The position numbers and the translations under genes are program-made. 64,000 nt of DNA from positions 462,544 through 526,543 of the forward strand of contig NZ_RCZB01000003.1 in assembly GCF_006438785.1 (NCBI RefSeq). Direction: 5' to 3'. Origin of the DNA: Rhodanobacter glycinis (GTDB taxonomy: Bacteria; Pseudomonadota; Gammaproteobacteria; Xanthomonadales; Rhodanobacteraceae). A model generated the notes under the pieces. The model did not search any database. It was not told the origin of the DNA and worked only from the letters and a program-made list of their open reading frames with translations. This document shows, piece after piece, positions 55,917 through 64,000 of the stretch (the first letter of the stretch is position 1; each line of letters opens with the position of its first letter).

Positions 55917-56387
55917 TCATTCCGTCGCGGCAACGAAGATCTTCGGCACGTTGGCATCGATCCAGCCGGTGATGAACACCTCCAGCCCCACCCGCGGCGG
56001 CACCGCGATGCCCGCGTCACGAACAAACGCGGCGGCCGCCGTGATGAATGACTGCTTCGACTGGCTGGACGCCCGCCGGGCCGCTGCCTGCTGCTGCCGT
56101 AGTTGAACGATATGCGGCGATGGCTGACCCGGCCGGGCGAACTTCTGGTAACGACGCAGCTCATCAGCCACCACGCCCGTATCGAACGATGCCTGCCACA
56201 CGGCCTGTCGCGCCTGCAGCAGCTGGATCAATGACGCCGTCGCCAGCTGGCCGGTTTCGTCCACGGCCATCAGCACACGTGCCAGCGGCGCCGGCAACGG
56301 CGGCCGTGCGCCGACGCAGACAGATGCACCAAGCGACTCCAGCTGGCTGAGGAAGCCCGCGTGGGGGAAGGACTTCGGTGCGTCCAT
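55917..56387 (-). CDS. Hypothetical protein of unknown family
   Basis: The product is 156 residues from the ATG at 56387 (MDAPKSFPHAG), with CAGG upstream; longer in-frame starts reach to 56564 but lack ribosome binding sites. It looks soluble and mainly helical, with a Gln/Arg/Ala-rich middle (HIVQLRQQQAAARRASSQSKQ) and a hydrophobic C-terminus (VGLEVFITGWIDANVPKIFV). No signal peptide or motif is recognised. It is convergent with bioC and divergent from the V4R gene. Confidence 0.55.
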   Translation of the reverse strand: MDAPKSFPHAGFLSQLESLGASVCVGARPPLPAPLARVLMAVDETGQLATASLIQLLQARQAVWQASFDTGVVADELRRYQKFARPGQPSPHIVQLRQQQAAARRASSQSKQSFITAAAAFVRDAGIAVPPRVGLEVFITGWIDANVPKIFVAATE

Positions 56388-56615
56388 GGGTTGCCTGAGG
56401 TTGGGGAGCGCTGACGATACGTCCTTCACCGTCGGCATGCCATGACGCCGCGCATGCGCCGCCATTGACCCCGGCAACGATGCTGCCCACGCAACCCGAT
56501 TCACCATAGAATTCCCGCACATCGCGGACGTCCTCCGCTGCAGGTCATGGCCTGCGCGCGGCAACGGGCGTCTCCCACATCATGGTGTTCCACCGGCCTT
56601 GCCTGCAGGAGACTG

Positions 56616-57581
56616 ATGATCGAGCTGGAAATCCAGGGCCTCTCGCCAACTCGGGAAGGCCTGCTGATCGAAGTCGGCCGGTTCGTGATGGCCCACGGAT
56701 TCACCCTGCAGCGGCAACGGCTGGTGCAGGACCACCACGGGATTCTGCTGACGATGGTCGTGCGCGGCCCGTCGCGTGGAAGGAAAGCACTGGAAGCCGC
56801 ACTGGGCGCGTACGAGCGCTTCATCAGCTTCCAGATGTTCCCCTTTGTCGACGGCGAGCCGAAGCCGCATTTCGCAGCGTCGCTGCCGCGGATGGCGTAC
56901 ACGCCGCCGCCGGCACCACCCGTGGCTGCGCCCGCACCGCCGCCCGTCACCGCGTCCGCGACATCGCCGACAGACACTCCGACAAAGGCCGCCGCAAGCG
57001 CGTCGCCCGACGCGCCGGAACCGCGGCAAGCACCAGCCGCGGAGCCGGACTTCGAATTCATCCAGCCCACACCGCGACCACCCGCAGCGGCGCCCGCCGC
57101 CGTGGCCGCGACACCGTTCGTCGACTTGGTTCCACTGGGACCGGACGAGCCAGCCGTCGAAAAAGTGCTGCGCGCGCTGGAATACGACTACCCGAAGATC
57201 GTGCCGCAGCTGCTGGCACTGCAGCAGTCCGTGGCCGAGGCGGCGCGCGAGTCATCGCTGGCGCTGGCAGGCAAGCGCACGGGGAGCTGGGTATTCCGGA
57301 GCGAATACCTGCTGGATGATGGCCTCGACCTGCGCGAAGCGATCGAACGCATCGGCGTACCTGCATTGCACGCGCTGGTCGAAGTCGATCAGCAGGGCAC
57401 CCAGCTGCACATCCACGACAGCCCGCTGTGCGCCCAGGATGGGCATTCCGGCTGCAGCTTCTTCGGCGGCTTCCTGGAGGGTTTGCTGGGACCTGCCATC
57501 GCGCCGGGCAGCATGTCGATCTTCCCGGTGTGTTGCCGCAGCTACGGTGCCGACGCATGCGTGTTGGAACTGTCGGATTGA
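56616..57581 (+). CDS. V4R-domain protein with N-terminal ACT-like domain
   Basis: The product is 321 residues from the ATG at 56616, ten bases after GCAGGAG. Residues 1-85 look like a small alpha/beta (ACT-like) domain (MIELEIQGLSPTREGLLIE). A Pro/Ala-rich linker fills about 90-170. The C-terminal 130 residues match the V4R (4-vinyl reductase) domain: DSPLCAQDGHSGCSFFGGFLEGLL and CCRSYGADACVLEL hold the conserved Cys/Gly pattern. V4R domains bind small hydrophobic ligands. The biological role here is unknown. Confidence 0.72.
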   Translation: MIELEIQGLSPTREGLLIEVGRFVMAHGFTLQRQRLVQDHHGILLTMVVRGPSRGRKALEAALGAYERFISFQMFPFVDGEPKPHFAASLPRMAYTPPPAPPVAAPAPPPVTASATSPTDTPTKAAASASPDAPEPRQAPAAEPDFEFIQPTPRPPAAAPAAVAATPFVDLVPLGPDEPAVEKVLRALEYDYPKIVPQLLALQQSVAEAARESSLALAGKRTGSWVFRSEYLLDDGLDLREAIERIGVPALHALVEVDQQGTQLHIHDSPLCAQDGHSGCSFFGGFLEGLLGPAIAPGSMSIFPVCCRSYGADACVLELSD

Positions 57582-57742
57582 GTGGCTTGGCGTCGCTGCG
57601 AAAGGCGCAGGACAAACATTGCTCGCGAATAGGCCGACGGCTTTGCTGTATTGATTGGGGCCTGGTTGCTTGAATTATTCGAAGCCTCGCCCGAGCATCG
57701 TTTCCATCGTACGAACAGCCGCATCCTCCAGGAACATCGGCC

Positions 57743-59965
57743 ATGCCCAGACATCTCGTTGTCCTGATGCTCCTTGCATTCCCGCTGTTCGCCCAGGCAG
57801 CGCAAGCGCAAGCGGCGCTCATCCCGCAGCCGAGCCGGATCGAGGCAGGCCACGGCAGCTTCGTGTTGGACCGCAACGTGCGCATCGATGCGCCGGCCGG
57901 ACGACGCGCGCAGGAAATCGCCGCCTTCCTGCGCGATCGCATCCGTGAGGACAGCGGCATCGCGCTGCGGATAGGCGCCGCCACCAGACAGCCGCGCATC
58001 CAACTGCGCATCGACCCTTCCGTGCAAGGCGAGGAGGCCTACCGGCTGACCGTGACGCCGCAGCGCGTCGTGATCGCGGCGGCCGACGATCGCGGCCTGT
58101 TCTGGGGCGTGCAGACGCTGTGGCAGCTGCTGCCGCCCGGGCATCACGCCACCACGCTCGCCATCCCCGCCGTGCACATCGACGACGCACCGCGCTACGC
58201 CTGGCGCGGCGTGATGCTGGACGCGGCACGGCACTTCATCCCGGTGGCGCTGGTCAAGCAGCAGATCGACCTGCTCTCGCGCTACAAGCTCAACGTGCTG
58301 CACTGGCATCTGACCGACGACCAGGGCTGGCGCATCGAGATACGCAAGTACCCCAAGCTCACCAGCGTCGGCGCGTGGCGCACCGAGGCCGACGGCAGTC
58401 GCAGCGGCGGCTTCTACACGCAGCAGGACATCCGCGACGTGGTCGAGTACGCGCGCCAGCGCAACGTGATGGTGGTGCCGGAGATCGAGATGCCGGGACA
58501 CGCCTCGGCAGCGGTCGTCGCCTATCCGTCGCTGTCCTGTCCGAAGCAGCCGATCGTGGTGCCCGCCACCTGGGGCGTCTTTACCGACATTTATTGCGCC
58601 GGCGACGAGGCGACCTTCGCCTTCCTGCACGACGTGCTCGACGAAGTAGCCGCGCTGTTCCCCGCGCCGTACATCCACATTGGCGGCGACGAGGTGCCCA
58701 AGCAGCAGTGGACGCAGAGCACGTCGTCGCAGCAGCGCATGCATGACGAACACTTGGCCGACGTCGAGGCGCTGCAGAGCTGGTTCGTCCAGCGCATCCA
58801 GCGCGACCTCGAAGCGCGCGGCAAGACCCTGGTCGGCTGGGACGAGATCCTCGAAGGCGGCGCCGACCGCAACGCGGTGGTGGAAATGTGGCGCGGCGAT
58901 GCCGAGGCGGCCAAGGCACTGGCCAACGGCAACCGGCTGATCGTCGCCGGGCCGTTCTACCTGGACACGCCGATCGAAGAGCTCACCACGCAGGACATCT
59001 ACCGCATCAATCCGTTTGCATCGCCGGCTTTTGCGGGACACCAGGACCAGGTGCTCGGCGCCGAGGCGCCGCTGTGGAGCGAATACGTCACCCCGCGCAA
59101 TCTGGAAGCGATGCTGTATCCGCGCGTGCTCGCGCTGGCCGAACGCCTGTGGAACCCCGACGTCCACGACTACGCCGATTTCCAGCGGCGACTGCGCGCG
59201 CAGTACCCGTGGCTGGACGCGCAGCACATTGCCTACGGCCCGGAAGACCGCGACCTGGTCGATTACAAGCTCGACTACAACCCGGTACAACACCGCTGGC
59301 GCCTGCGCGCCGCGCGCGGCTTCGACGACATCGCGCTGCACTACACGACCGACGGCAGCGAACCGAATGCCCAGTCGCCCACGTTCGGCGACGTGCTGGA
59401 TCGCTATACCGCGGCCACGCTCAAGGTCACGCCTTATCGTCATGGCGTGCCTTATCTGACCAGCCGGATGTTCCCGATGGTGGACAACAAGGCGCTCGGC
59501 AAACCGGTGACTTATCTCACCGCTCCCGATGCGCACTACGCCGGCACTGCAACCCAGCTGGTCGACGGCGTCATTGGCAGCAGCGACGACTACAACGACG
59601 GCTTGTGGGTCGGCTGGCGCGGCAGCGACCTCGCCGCCACCATCGACCTGCTGCCTGCTACACCGTTCCACAGCATCCAGGTGCGCTTCCTGCAGCAAAG
59701 CGGTTCCTGGGCGCTGCTTCCCAGGCTCGTCACCTTCGCCGTGTCGGATGACGGCAAGAGCTGGCGCACGCTGCAGTCCACGCCGATTGACGTCCAGCCG
59801 ATGGATCTTCGCGTGATGGTCCGCACCGTGCGCTTCGACGCCGCCACGCCGGTGACCGCCCGCTACCTGCGCGTCACCGCGCAGAACTACGGTCTGCTTC
59901 CCGTGGGCCACGAGGGCGCGGGGAAGCCGGCGTTCCTGTTCACCGACGAGATCCTGGTGCAGTGA
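57743..59965 (+). CDS. Secreted beta-N-acetylhexosaminidase (GH20)
   Basis: The 740-residue protein has a signal peptide (MPRHLVVLMLLAFPLFAQAAQA), the GH20b N-terminal domain and a GH20 barrel. YAWRGVMLDAARHFIP and HWHLTDDQGWRIEI are substrate-pocket motifs. The catalytic pair Asp316-Glu317 is in HIGGDEVPK. A C-terminal discoidin/F5-8-type domain begins near residue 580. It removes terminal GlcNAc or GalNAc, probably from chitin oligomers, in the periplasm or outside. The gene is monocistronic. A fragment of a close homologue lies at 62470-62604. Confidence 0.92.
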   Translation: MPRHLVVLMLLAFPLFAQAAQAQAALIPQPSRIEAGHGSFVLDRNVRIDAPAGRRAQEIAAFLRDRIREDSGIALRIGAATRQPRIQLRIDPSVQGEEAYRLTVTPQRVVIAAADDRGLFWGVQTLWQLLPPGHHATTLAIPAVHIDDAPRYAWRGVMLDAARHFIPVALVKQQIDLLSRYKLNVLHWHLTDDQGWRIEIRKYPKLTSVGAWRTEADGSRSGGFYTQQDIRDVVEYARQRNVMVVPEIEMPGHASAAVVAYPSLSCPKQPIVVPATWGVFTDIYCAGDEATFAFLHDVLDEVAALFPAPYIHIGGDEVPKQQWTQSTSSQQRMHDEHLADVEALQSWFVQRIQRDLEARGKTLVGWDEILEGGADRNAVVEMWRGDAEAAKALANGNRLIVAGPFYLDTPIEELTTQDIYRINPFASPAFAGHQDQVLGAEAPLWSEYVTPRNLEAMLYPRVLALAERLWNPDVHDYADFQRRLRAQYPWLDAQHIAYGPEDRDLVDYKLDYNPVQHRWRLRAARGFDDIALHYTTDGSEPNAQSPTFGDVLDRYTAATLKVTPYRHGVPYLTSRMFPMVDNKALGKPVTYLTAPDAHYAGTATQLVDGVIGSSDDYNDGLWVGWRGSDLAATIDLLPATPFHSIQVRFLQQSGSWALLPRLVTFAVSDDGKSWRTLQSTPIDVQPMDLRVMVRTVRFDAATPVTARYLRVTAQNYGLLPVGHEGAGKPAFLFTDEILVQ

Positions 59966-60035
59966 AACTCGCGAATGGCTTTCGCTGGCGCGGTGATGAT
60001 GGCCCAGGCGCAGGGAGCCGTGGGCGCTCAGCCCA

Positions 60036-60509
60036 TCAGACCTTTCCCTCATCCAGCAGCTCACGGATGCGCTTCAGCGTCGACTGAATTGCAGCCTTGA
60101 ACCCTTGGTCGCTGTCCATCCACGCCTGGGCGGCCTGTTCCTCGGGGCCATGGGCTGCCTTGCCACGCAGACCCAGATAGCAATAGAAGCGGAGTTGCAG
60201 ATCGCCGTTCTCGTCCTCGAAGAGTTCGTTGATGATCACGCCCTCTCGCGGGCTCGTCACCTGGAAGAAGGTGATCTTCGTTTCTGCGTCGAAGGTGATG
60301 ATCTCGGTAACGTCGTCGCCCAGGATGGTCGCCTCGCGCAGCCAGTGCGAGTCGCTCTCTTCGACGATCTCGCAGCGAGTGCACTCATCGGGCGGGAAGA
60401 AGAGTTTCGCGTCACGGGCCTTTTGACCCAATCCTTCCCACACCTGGGCGCGGGTCAGCCGAGTCTGGCCGGGAGCATTTACCGGCAGCGTGGCAGTTGA
60501 GTAAATCAT
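60036..60509 (-). CDS. DUF1857 (AtaL-like) SRPBCC-fold protein
   Basis: The 157-residue protein has AAGGAACC before its ATG. LTRAQVWEGLGQKARDAKLFFP, TRCEIVEESDSHWLREATI and VIINELFEDENGDLQLRFYCY follow the DUF1857/AtaL pattern, a START-like ligand-binding fold. Fungal members sit in secondary-metabolite clusters; the bacterial role is unknown. It lies 36 bases after the NmrA-type gene on the same strand, so the two are probably co-transcribed under the divergent LysR regulator. Confidence 0.8.
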   Translation of the reverse strand: MIYSTATLPVNAPGQTRLTRAQVWEGLGQKARDAKLFFPPDECTRCEIVEESDSHWLREATILGDDVTEIITFDAETKITFFQVTSPREGVIINELFEDENGDLQLRFYCYLGLRGKAAHGPEEQAAQAWMDSDQGFKAAIQSTLKRIRELLDEGKV

Positions 60510-60545
60510 GATGGGTTCCTTGAGCAGGGTGAAGTGGAGGCCGCG

Positions 60546-61415
60546 TCAGACGGCAGCCGCGATTTCTGCGGCGAAGTCGCGATAGGAGCGCAAGGGACGA
60601 CCCAGCAGCCGGCTCAGTTGCTCGACGTTGCCGGTCTCGGGAACCATGCCGTCGGTGAGAAAGCGCTCGGCCATCTGGCGCATGTCGTAGGCCATCCACG
60701 CAGGCATGAACTGGCGCAGGTTCTGCTCGAAGCCGGCCGTGTCATCGCCGCCGTAGGCAATCGTGCGGTTGAGGGCTTCCGTCCAGATGGCTGCCACTTG
60801 CGTGCCGGTCAGCGTGTCCGGGCCGACCAGGTTCATGCGGGTCAGCGCGCTGCCATCCGGTGCCTGGTCGCGGTTGAGCAGCTCGATGGCCGCGATCTCG
60901 CCGATATCGCGTGCATCGATCATGGCAAGCCCCTTGCTGCCGATGGGCATGGGATACACGCCGTGCCCCAGCACCACGTCCTTGATCGTCACGTCGTTGT
61001 TCATGAAGTAGGCCGGCCGCAGGATGGTAGCGTTGAAACCCATCTGCTCAATCATGCGCTCCACGCCAAACTTGCCCGCGAAGTGCGGCACGTTCACATA
61101 GTGGTCGCTGTGGATGACCGAGAGGTAGACGACCCGCTTGACGCCGGCTTCGCGCGCCACGTTGAGGGTGATCAGCGCCTGGGTGAACTCATCGGCCACC
61201 ACCGCGTTGAGCAGAAAAAGCGTGGAGATGCCCTGGAAGGCACGGCGCAAGGCATCGACATCGAGCAGGTCGCCCTGGACGACCTCCACCCCATCGGGCA
61301 GGTTGGCAGCGGCTGGATCGCGGACCAGGGCGCGCACCTTGGCGCCACGCTGGGTGAGTTGCTGGATGACGTGCCGGCCGACATTGCCGGTGGCGCCAGT
61401 TACGAGAATGGTCAT
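60546..61415 (-). CDS. NmrA-like NAD(P)-binding oxidoreductase
   Basis: The product is 289 residues from the ATG at 61415, with CCGGAGCAG upstream. ILVTGATGNVGRHVIQQL is the Rossmann loop of atypical short-chain dehydrogenases of the NmrA/quinone-reductase QorB group. There is no YxxxK pair in the usual place; HSDHYVNVPHFAGKFGVE occupies the region. It is either a sensor-like or a reductase protein. It is divergently transcribed from a LysR regulator 98 bases away. Confidence 0.85.
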   Translation of the reverse strand: MTILVTGATGNVGRHVIQQLTQRGAKVRALVRDPAAANLPDGVEVVQGDLLDVDALRRAFQGISTLFLLNAVVADEFTQALITLNVAREAGVKRVVYLSVIHSDHYVNVPHFAGKFGVERMIEQMGFNATILRPAYFMNNDVTIKDVVLGHGVYPMPIGSKGLAMIDARDIGEIAAIELLNRDQAPDGSALTRMNLVGPDTLTGTQVAAIWTEALNRTIAYGGDDTAGFEQNLRQFMPAWMAYDMRQMAERFLTDGMVPETGNVEQLSRLLGRPLRSYRDFAAEIAAAV

Positions 61416-61513
61416 GGGACTGCTCCGGGTTGGTTTGGAGGCCCTATGGTTGATGATTCGCTGCTGAGCCGATAGCCCATATACTTGGACCACCTGTCTC
61501 GCTGGTGGAACAC

Positions 61514-62404
61514 ATGGACTTGCTGGCTTTGGCTGACTTCAACCTGGTGGCACGCCATGGCGGCTTCGGCCGGGCGGCCAGGGCGGCTGACCGGCCCAAG
61601 GCCACGTTGTCACGGCGGGTAACGGACCTGGAGGCCAGCCTGGGGGTGCGTCTGTTCGAACGTGGCTCCCACGCCCTGAAGCTGACCCAGGAGGGCCGAG
61701 CCTTGTTCGAGCGCACCGAAAGCTTGCTCACCGAGGTGGCCGAAGCGGCTACCGCGATCGCTTCGGGAGGCGACAAGCCCCGCGGCAGGCTGCGCGTCAG
61801 CGCACCGTTGCTGTTCTCCCAGACCGCCTTGGGCAAACTGTCGGCCGAGTTCGCGCTGCGTTATCCAGAAGTGCGCCTGGAAATTACGACCGAAGATCGG
61901 GGTGTGGACATGGTGGAAGAAGGGTATGACCTGGTGATCCGGGTCAATCCTGATCCCAACGAAAATCTGGTCGGGCGCATCCTGCTTCGCGATCGCCTGG
62001 TGGCGGTAGCCCGTCCTGATTTGCCAAGGCCGGTGGCAGATGCACCGGTGCCGGCGGTGGTGCGCGTATCCAGCAATCAGTCAGGCTGGGACCTGCGGAC
62101 CGAAGAGGGTGATGTCCGTGTATCCATTGACCCGATCCTGCGACTGGCTTCACTCATCATGATCCGCGATGCGGTGCGCACCGGGATAGGTGCAGCCATG
62201 CTTCCTCTCTCACTGGTGGCCAGCGACCTGCATGCAGGGACGCTTGTGTGCTGGGGCGATGGCAAGGGCCCGCCGATAGAGATCTGGACGCTCTATCCTT
62301 CGCGCCGCTTGCTGAGCTCGCGCGTCTCGGCCTTCCTGGAATTCCTGAAAGAGGCCTTTCCGCTGGGACAGCCCGAAGAGCTGGCCGCTTACATCAAAGG
62401 CTGA
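61514..62404 (+). CDS. LysR-family transcriptional regulator
   Basis: The product is 296 residues from the ATG at 61514; the GTG at 61505 would add three. The winged helix is FNLVARHGGFGRAARAADRPKATLSRRVTDLE. The remainder is the periplasmic-binding-like effector domain (GRLRVSAPLLFSQTALGKL, EEGYDLVIRVNPDPNENL). It most likely controls the divergent NmrA/DUF1857 pair and itself from the shared 98-base region. The effector is unknown. Confidence 0.93.
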   Translation: MDLLALADFNLVARHGGFGRAARAADRPKATLSRRVTDLEASLGVRLFERGSHALKLTQEGRALFERTESLLTEVAEAATAIASGGDKPRGRLRVSAPLLFSQTALGKLSAEFALRYPEVRLEITTEDRGVDMVEEGYDLVIRVNPDPNENLVGRILLRDRLVAVARPDLPRPVADAPVPAVVRVSSNQSGWDLRTEEGDVRVSIDPILRLASLIMIRDAVRTGIGAAMLPLSLVASDLHAGTLVCWGDGKGPPIEIWTLYPSRRLLSSRVSAFLEFLKEAFPLGQPEELAAYIKG

Positions 62405-62469
62405 GGATCGTCATCTTGCAGCCCGGCACTCATCTCACCTGGACGTACACCTTCGGTCCCCTTTGATCG

Positions 62470-62604
62470 GCCGACAACAAGGCGCCGGGCAAACCGGTCA
62501 CCTACCTCACCGCGCCCGATCCGCACTACGCCGGCACCGCCACGCAACTGGTCGACGGCGTGATCGGCGACGACAACTTCAACGACGGCCTATGGGTGGG
62601 CTGG
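62470..62604 (+). pseudogene. Relic of a second GH20 hexosaminidase
   Basis: Forty-five codons in one frame (ADNKAPGKPVTYLTAPDPHY...NDGLWVGW) match residues 580-625 of the GH20 enzyme encoded at 57743-59965, with about 38 of 45 identical and one codon deleted. The DNA match is clear over 59480-59617. Flanking sequence on either side does not continue the homology. It lacks a start and all catalytic parts, so it is a leftover of a duplicated or horizontally shared gene. Confidence 0.85.
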
Positions 62605-62625
62605 CCTTGTTGGGCCGGCTTACGT

Positions 62626-63195
62626 TTATGGATGAATTTTTTCGCCACGACTCAGCATGTCGATGAACTGGGAGATCTTCCGTGCACGCGTTTCAGCTCG
62701 TTTCACATGCTGAACCCTGAAAAGAATGGCGTACCGGTTTTGGCTATCGAGGGTCGCAAAGAACTGCTTCGCCTTCGGATTCATGTCGAGAGCCTGCTGC
62801 AGATCGTCAGGCACCGTCGATGTGCTTGCGGATGAATAGGCGGCATCCCAGCGTCCATCCTGCTTGGCACGATCGACTTCGCGAAGCCCGGTGGGTTGCA
62901 TCCTTCCGGCCGAAATCAACGCCTCGGCCTTTGCCTTGTTGATCTTCGACCAGAGGCTTTTTGCAGTCCTGGGGGTGAACCGCTGAAGCCAATAGTGCTC
63001 GCTTTCAGCTTGCTTTTGGCCATCTATCCAGCCATGACAAAGGGCGCCTTCCACTGCCTGGGCATAAGTAAGCGTTGGCTGCTCCGCAGTTTTTTTAGCC
63101 AGGCGCAGCCAGACGCCAGCGACAACCTCTCCATATGAGCCAAGCCATGCTTCCCAGTCTTCCTGACTGGCGAACGTGATCTTGCGGTCGTTCAT
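62626..63195 (-). CDS. YdeI/OmpD-associated family protein
   Basis: The 189-residue protein contains FASQEDWEAWLGSYGEVVAGVWLRLAKK, LTYAQAVEGALCHGWIDGQK, YWLQRFTPRTAKSLWSKIN and a C-terminal AKQFFATLDSQNRYAILFRVQHVKRAETRARKI-type helix (spans noted at about 140-175), which define the YdeI/YdhG family. The function is not established; some members affect resistance to cationic peptides. GC content is lower than in core genes, and it sits between a GH20 relic and an IS element, so recent acquisition is likely. Confidence 0.82.
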   Translation of the reverse strand: MNDRKITFASQEDWEAWLGSYGEVVAGVWLRLAKKTAEQPTLTYAQAVEGALCHGWIDGQKQAESEHYWLQRFTPRTAKSLWSKINKAKAEALISAGRMQPTGLREVDRAKQDGRWDAAYSSASTSTVPDDLQQALDMNPKAKQFFATLDSQNRYAILFRVQHVKRAETRARKISQFIDMLSRGEKIHP

Positions 63196-63265
63196 GCCAT
63201 ACCTGTGTGCGGCTTAGCGCCAGGATTTAAACGTGCCGCGAAGCGGCTTCGGCTTGATGGAATTG

Positions 63266-63422
63266 TCAGGCCCCTTCGAGCGATACGCCAGCAGGCCATG
63301 CTGCCAGCCATTGCAGTGCGGGCCATGCGATGGCGCCATGAACGAACTGTGCGCCATCGTGGTGGTCGACGATTCCGTCAAAGTAGTTGCCCCCACTGGG
63401 GTACGACAAGATGGCGCGTTGA
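63266..63422 (-). pseudogene. Possible C-terminal remnant cut by the IS element
   Basis: In the 227 bases between the YdeI gene and the IS end, one minus-strand frame reads GGNYFDGIVDHHDGAQFVHGAIAW and stops at 63266. It looks protein-like and runs up to the IS boundary without a start. A competing frame (63214 onward) is also open. The parent gene is not recognised, so the call is tentative. Confidence 0.3.
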
Positions 63423-64000
63423 TGTAATGACCCAGCACTTCCTGCACAGGTCAGGCCGCTAAAGCATAAGCCTCGGCGGGGGTCTTCATGCCCAGCGCCT
63501 GATGGGGGCGCCGGTGGTTGTAGAACTGGATCCAGTCGCCAATCACGCGCATCGCGTGCTGCTGTGTTTCGAAGCGATGCCGATGCGCGCACTGCTCCTT
63601 CAACGTGCGGATGACACGCTCCACCATGCCGTTCTGCTGTGGGCAATGTGGTGTGATGAATTCCTGCCGCAGGCCATAGCTGCGTACCAGTCGCGTGTAG
63701 TGTCGGCTGGTAAAGACCAACGCTGGTCCGGTGCGCTCGCTACCGATGGCAACGCTTCGATGCGCGGCCGCTTGCCCACCGCCCGCTTGCGCACTTGCCA
63801 GCCCTGGAGCTGGAAGATCCGTTGCACCGTGTTCTTGTTCATCCGCAACAGGCCGGCCACCGTGCGGTAGCCGAATGATGGCTCCGCTTCGATTAACGCC
63901 TTGATCGGTTCAGCCAGTGCCGGCTTGACCTTCGCCGGCGCTTTGGTTGGCCGATAGTAGACGCTGCGCCGCGCCACCCCGAACCAGCGGCACAGCTTCA
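63423..64000 (-). mobile_element. IS3-family insertion sequence, partial at window edge
   Basis: The element carries an IS3-type OrfB on the minus strand. Its end is placed at TGTAATGACCCAGCACTTCC (from 63423), which starts with the TG of IS3-family ends and lies 28 bases beyond the transposase stop. The other end and any target duplication are outside the window. Confidence 0.7.
63451..64000 (-). pseudogene. IS3-family transposase OrfB with internal deletion
   Basis: The N-terminal part (WFGVARRSVYYRP, FGYRTVAGLLRMNKNTVQRIF) runs to SAPDQRW near 63725. It then joins out of frame to VFTSRHYTRLVRSYGLRQEF...GMVERVIRTLKEQC and NHRRPHQALGMKTPAEA. In intact relatives about 75 residues with the first two acidic residues of the DDE site lie between these parts. 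Here they are missing and the frame shifts, so the transposase is dead. The 5' end is beyond the window. Confidence 0.88.

Overview
The window is a high-GC chromosomal segment of a gammaproteobacterium. TonB-dependent receptors, M61 peptidase, GH20 hexosaminidase, the thr and leu/ilv attenuation systems and the bio gene order together suggest Xanthomonadales, most likely Rhodanobacteraceae (a Rhodanobacter/Dyella-type genome). This placement is inferred from gene content and protein style, not from a search. Both edges look like accessory DNA. The left edge has lower GC and a nuclease-like gene abutting the 3' end of tRNA-Arg(CCG). The right edge has a hexosaminidase relic and a decayed IS3-family element. 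The 60 kb between them is mostly core metabolism.

Layout. 1-1445: end of a cut-off gene, a PD-(D/E)XK-like orphan, a palindromic repeat cluster and tRNA-Arg. 1.7-9.7 kb: M61 peptidase, a GGDEF protein, a DUF3667 membrane protein, an APC amino-acid permease, and a sterol-desaturase-family/lysoplasmalogenase pair. 9.8-23.3 kb: a block rich in phosphoester chemistry (TonB receptor, two alkaline-phosphatase-superfamily enzymes, a glycerophosphodiesterase, an LTA-synthase-like sulfatase-fold protein and a CpdB-like lipoprotein). CpdB is translationally coupled to a LytS/LytTR two-component system. 23.5-26.2 kb: an NTF2-like secreted protein and a pair of c-type cytochromes.

26.3-43.1 kb is the biosynthetic heart. 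A threonine leader peptide precedes thrA(HSD only)-thrB-thrC. A branched-chain leader peptide with a complete attenuator precedes leuA-ilvE-leuC-leuD-leuB-ilvD-ilvC-ilvB-ilvM-ilvA. Together the two operons take aspartate semialdehyde to threonine, threonine to 2-oxobutyrate, and on to Ile, Val and Leu. The two leader peptides share the same promoter-to-ATG geometry, which suggests near-leaderless leader mRNAs.

43.1-57.6 kb: a second diguanylate cyclase, ubiA, a TonB receptor plus PHP-domain hydrolase locus with an upstream palindrome, comF, a small membrane protein, the bioB-bioF-trhO-bioH-bioC operon behind a BirA-like operator, and a V4R-domain protein. 57.7-62.4 kb: GH20 hexosaminidase, then a DUF1857/NmrA pair divergent from a LysR regulator. 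62.4-64.0 kb: a 45-codon relic of a second GH20 gene, a YdeI-family gene, a truncated remnant, and an IS3-family transposase with an internal deletion.
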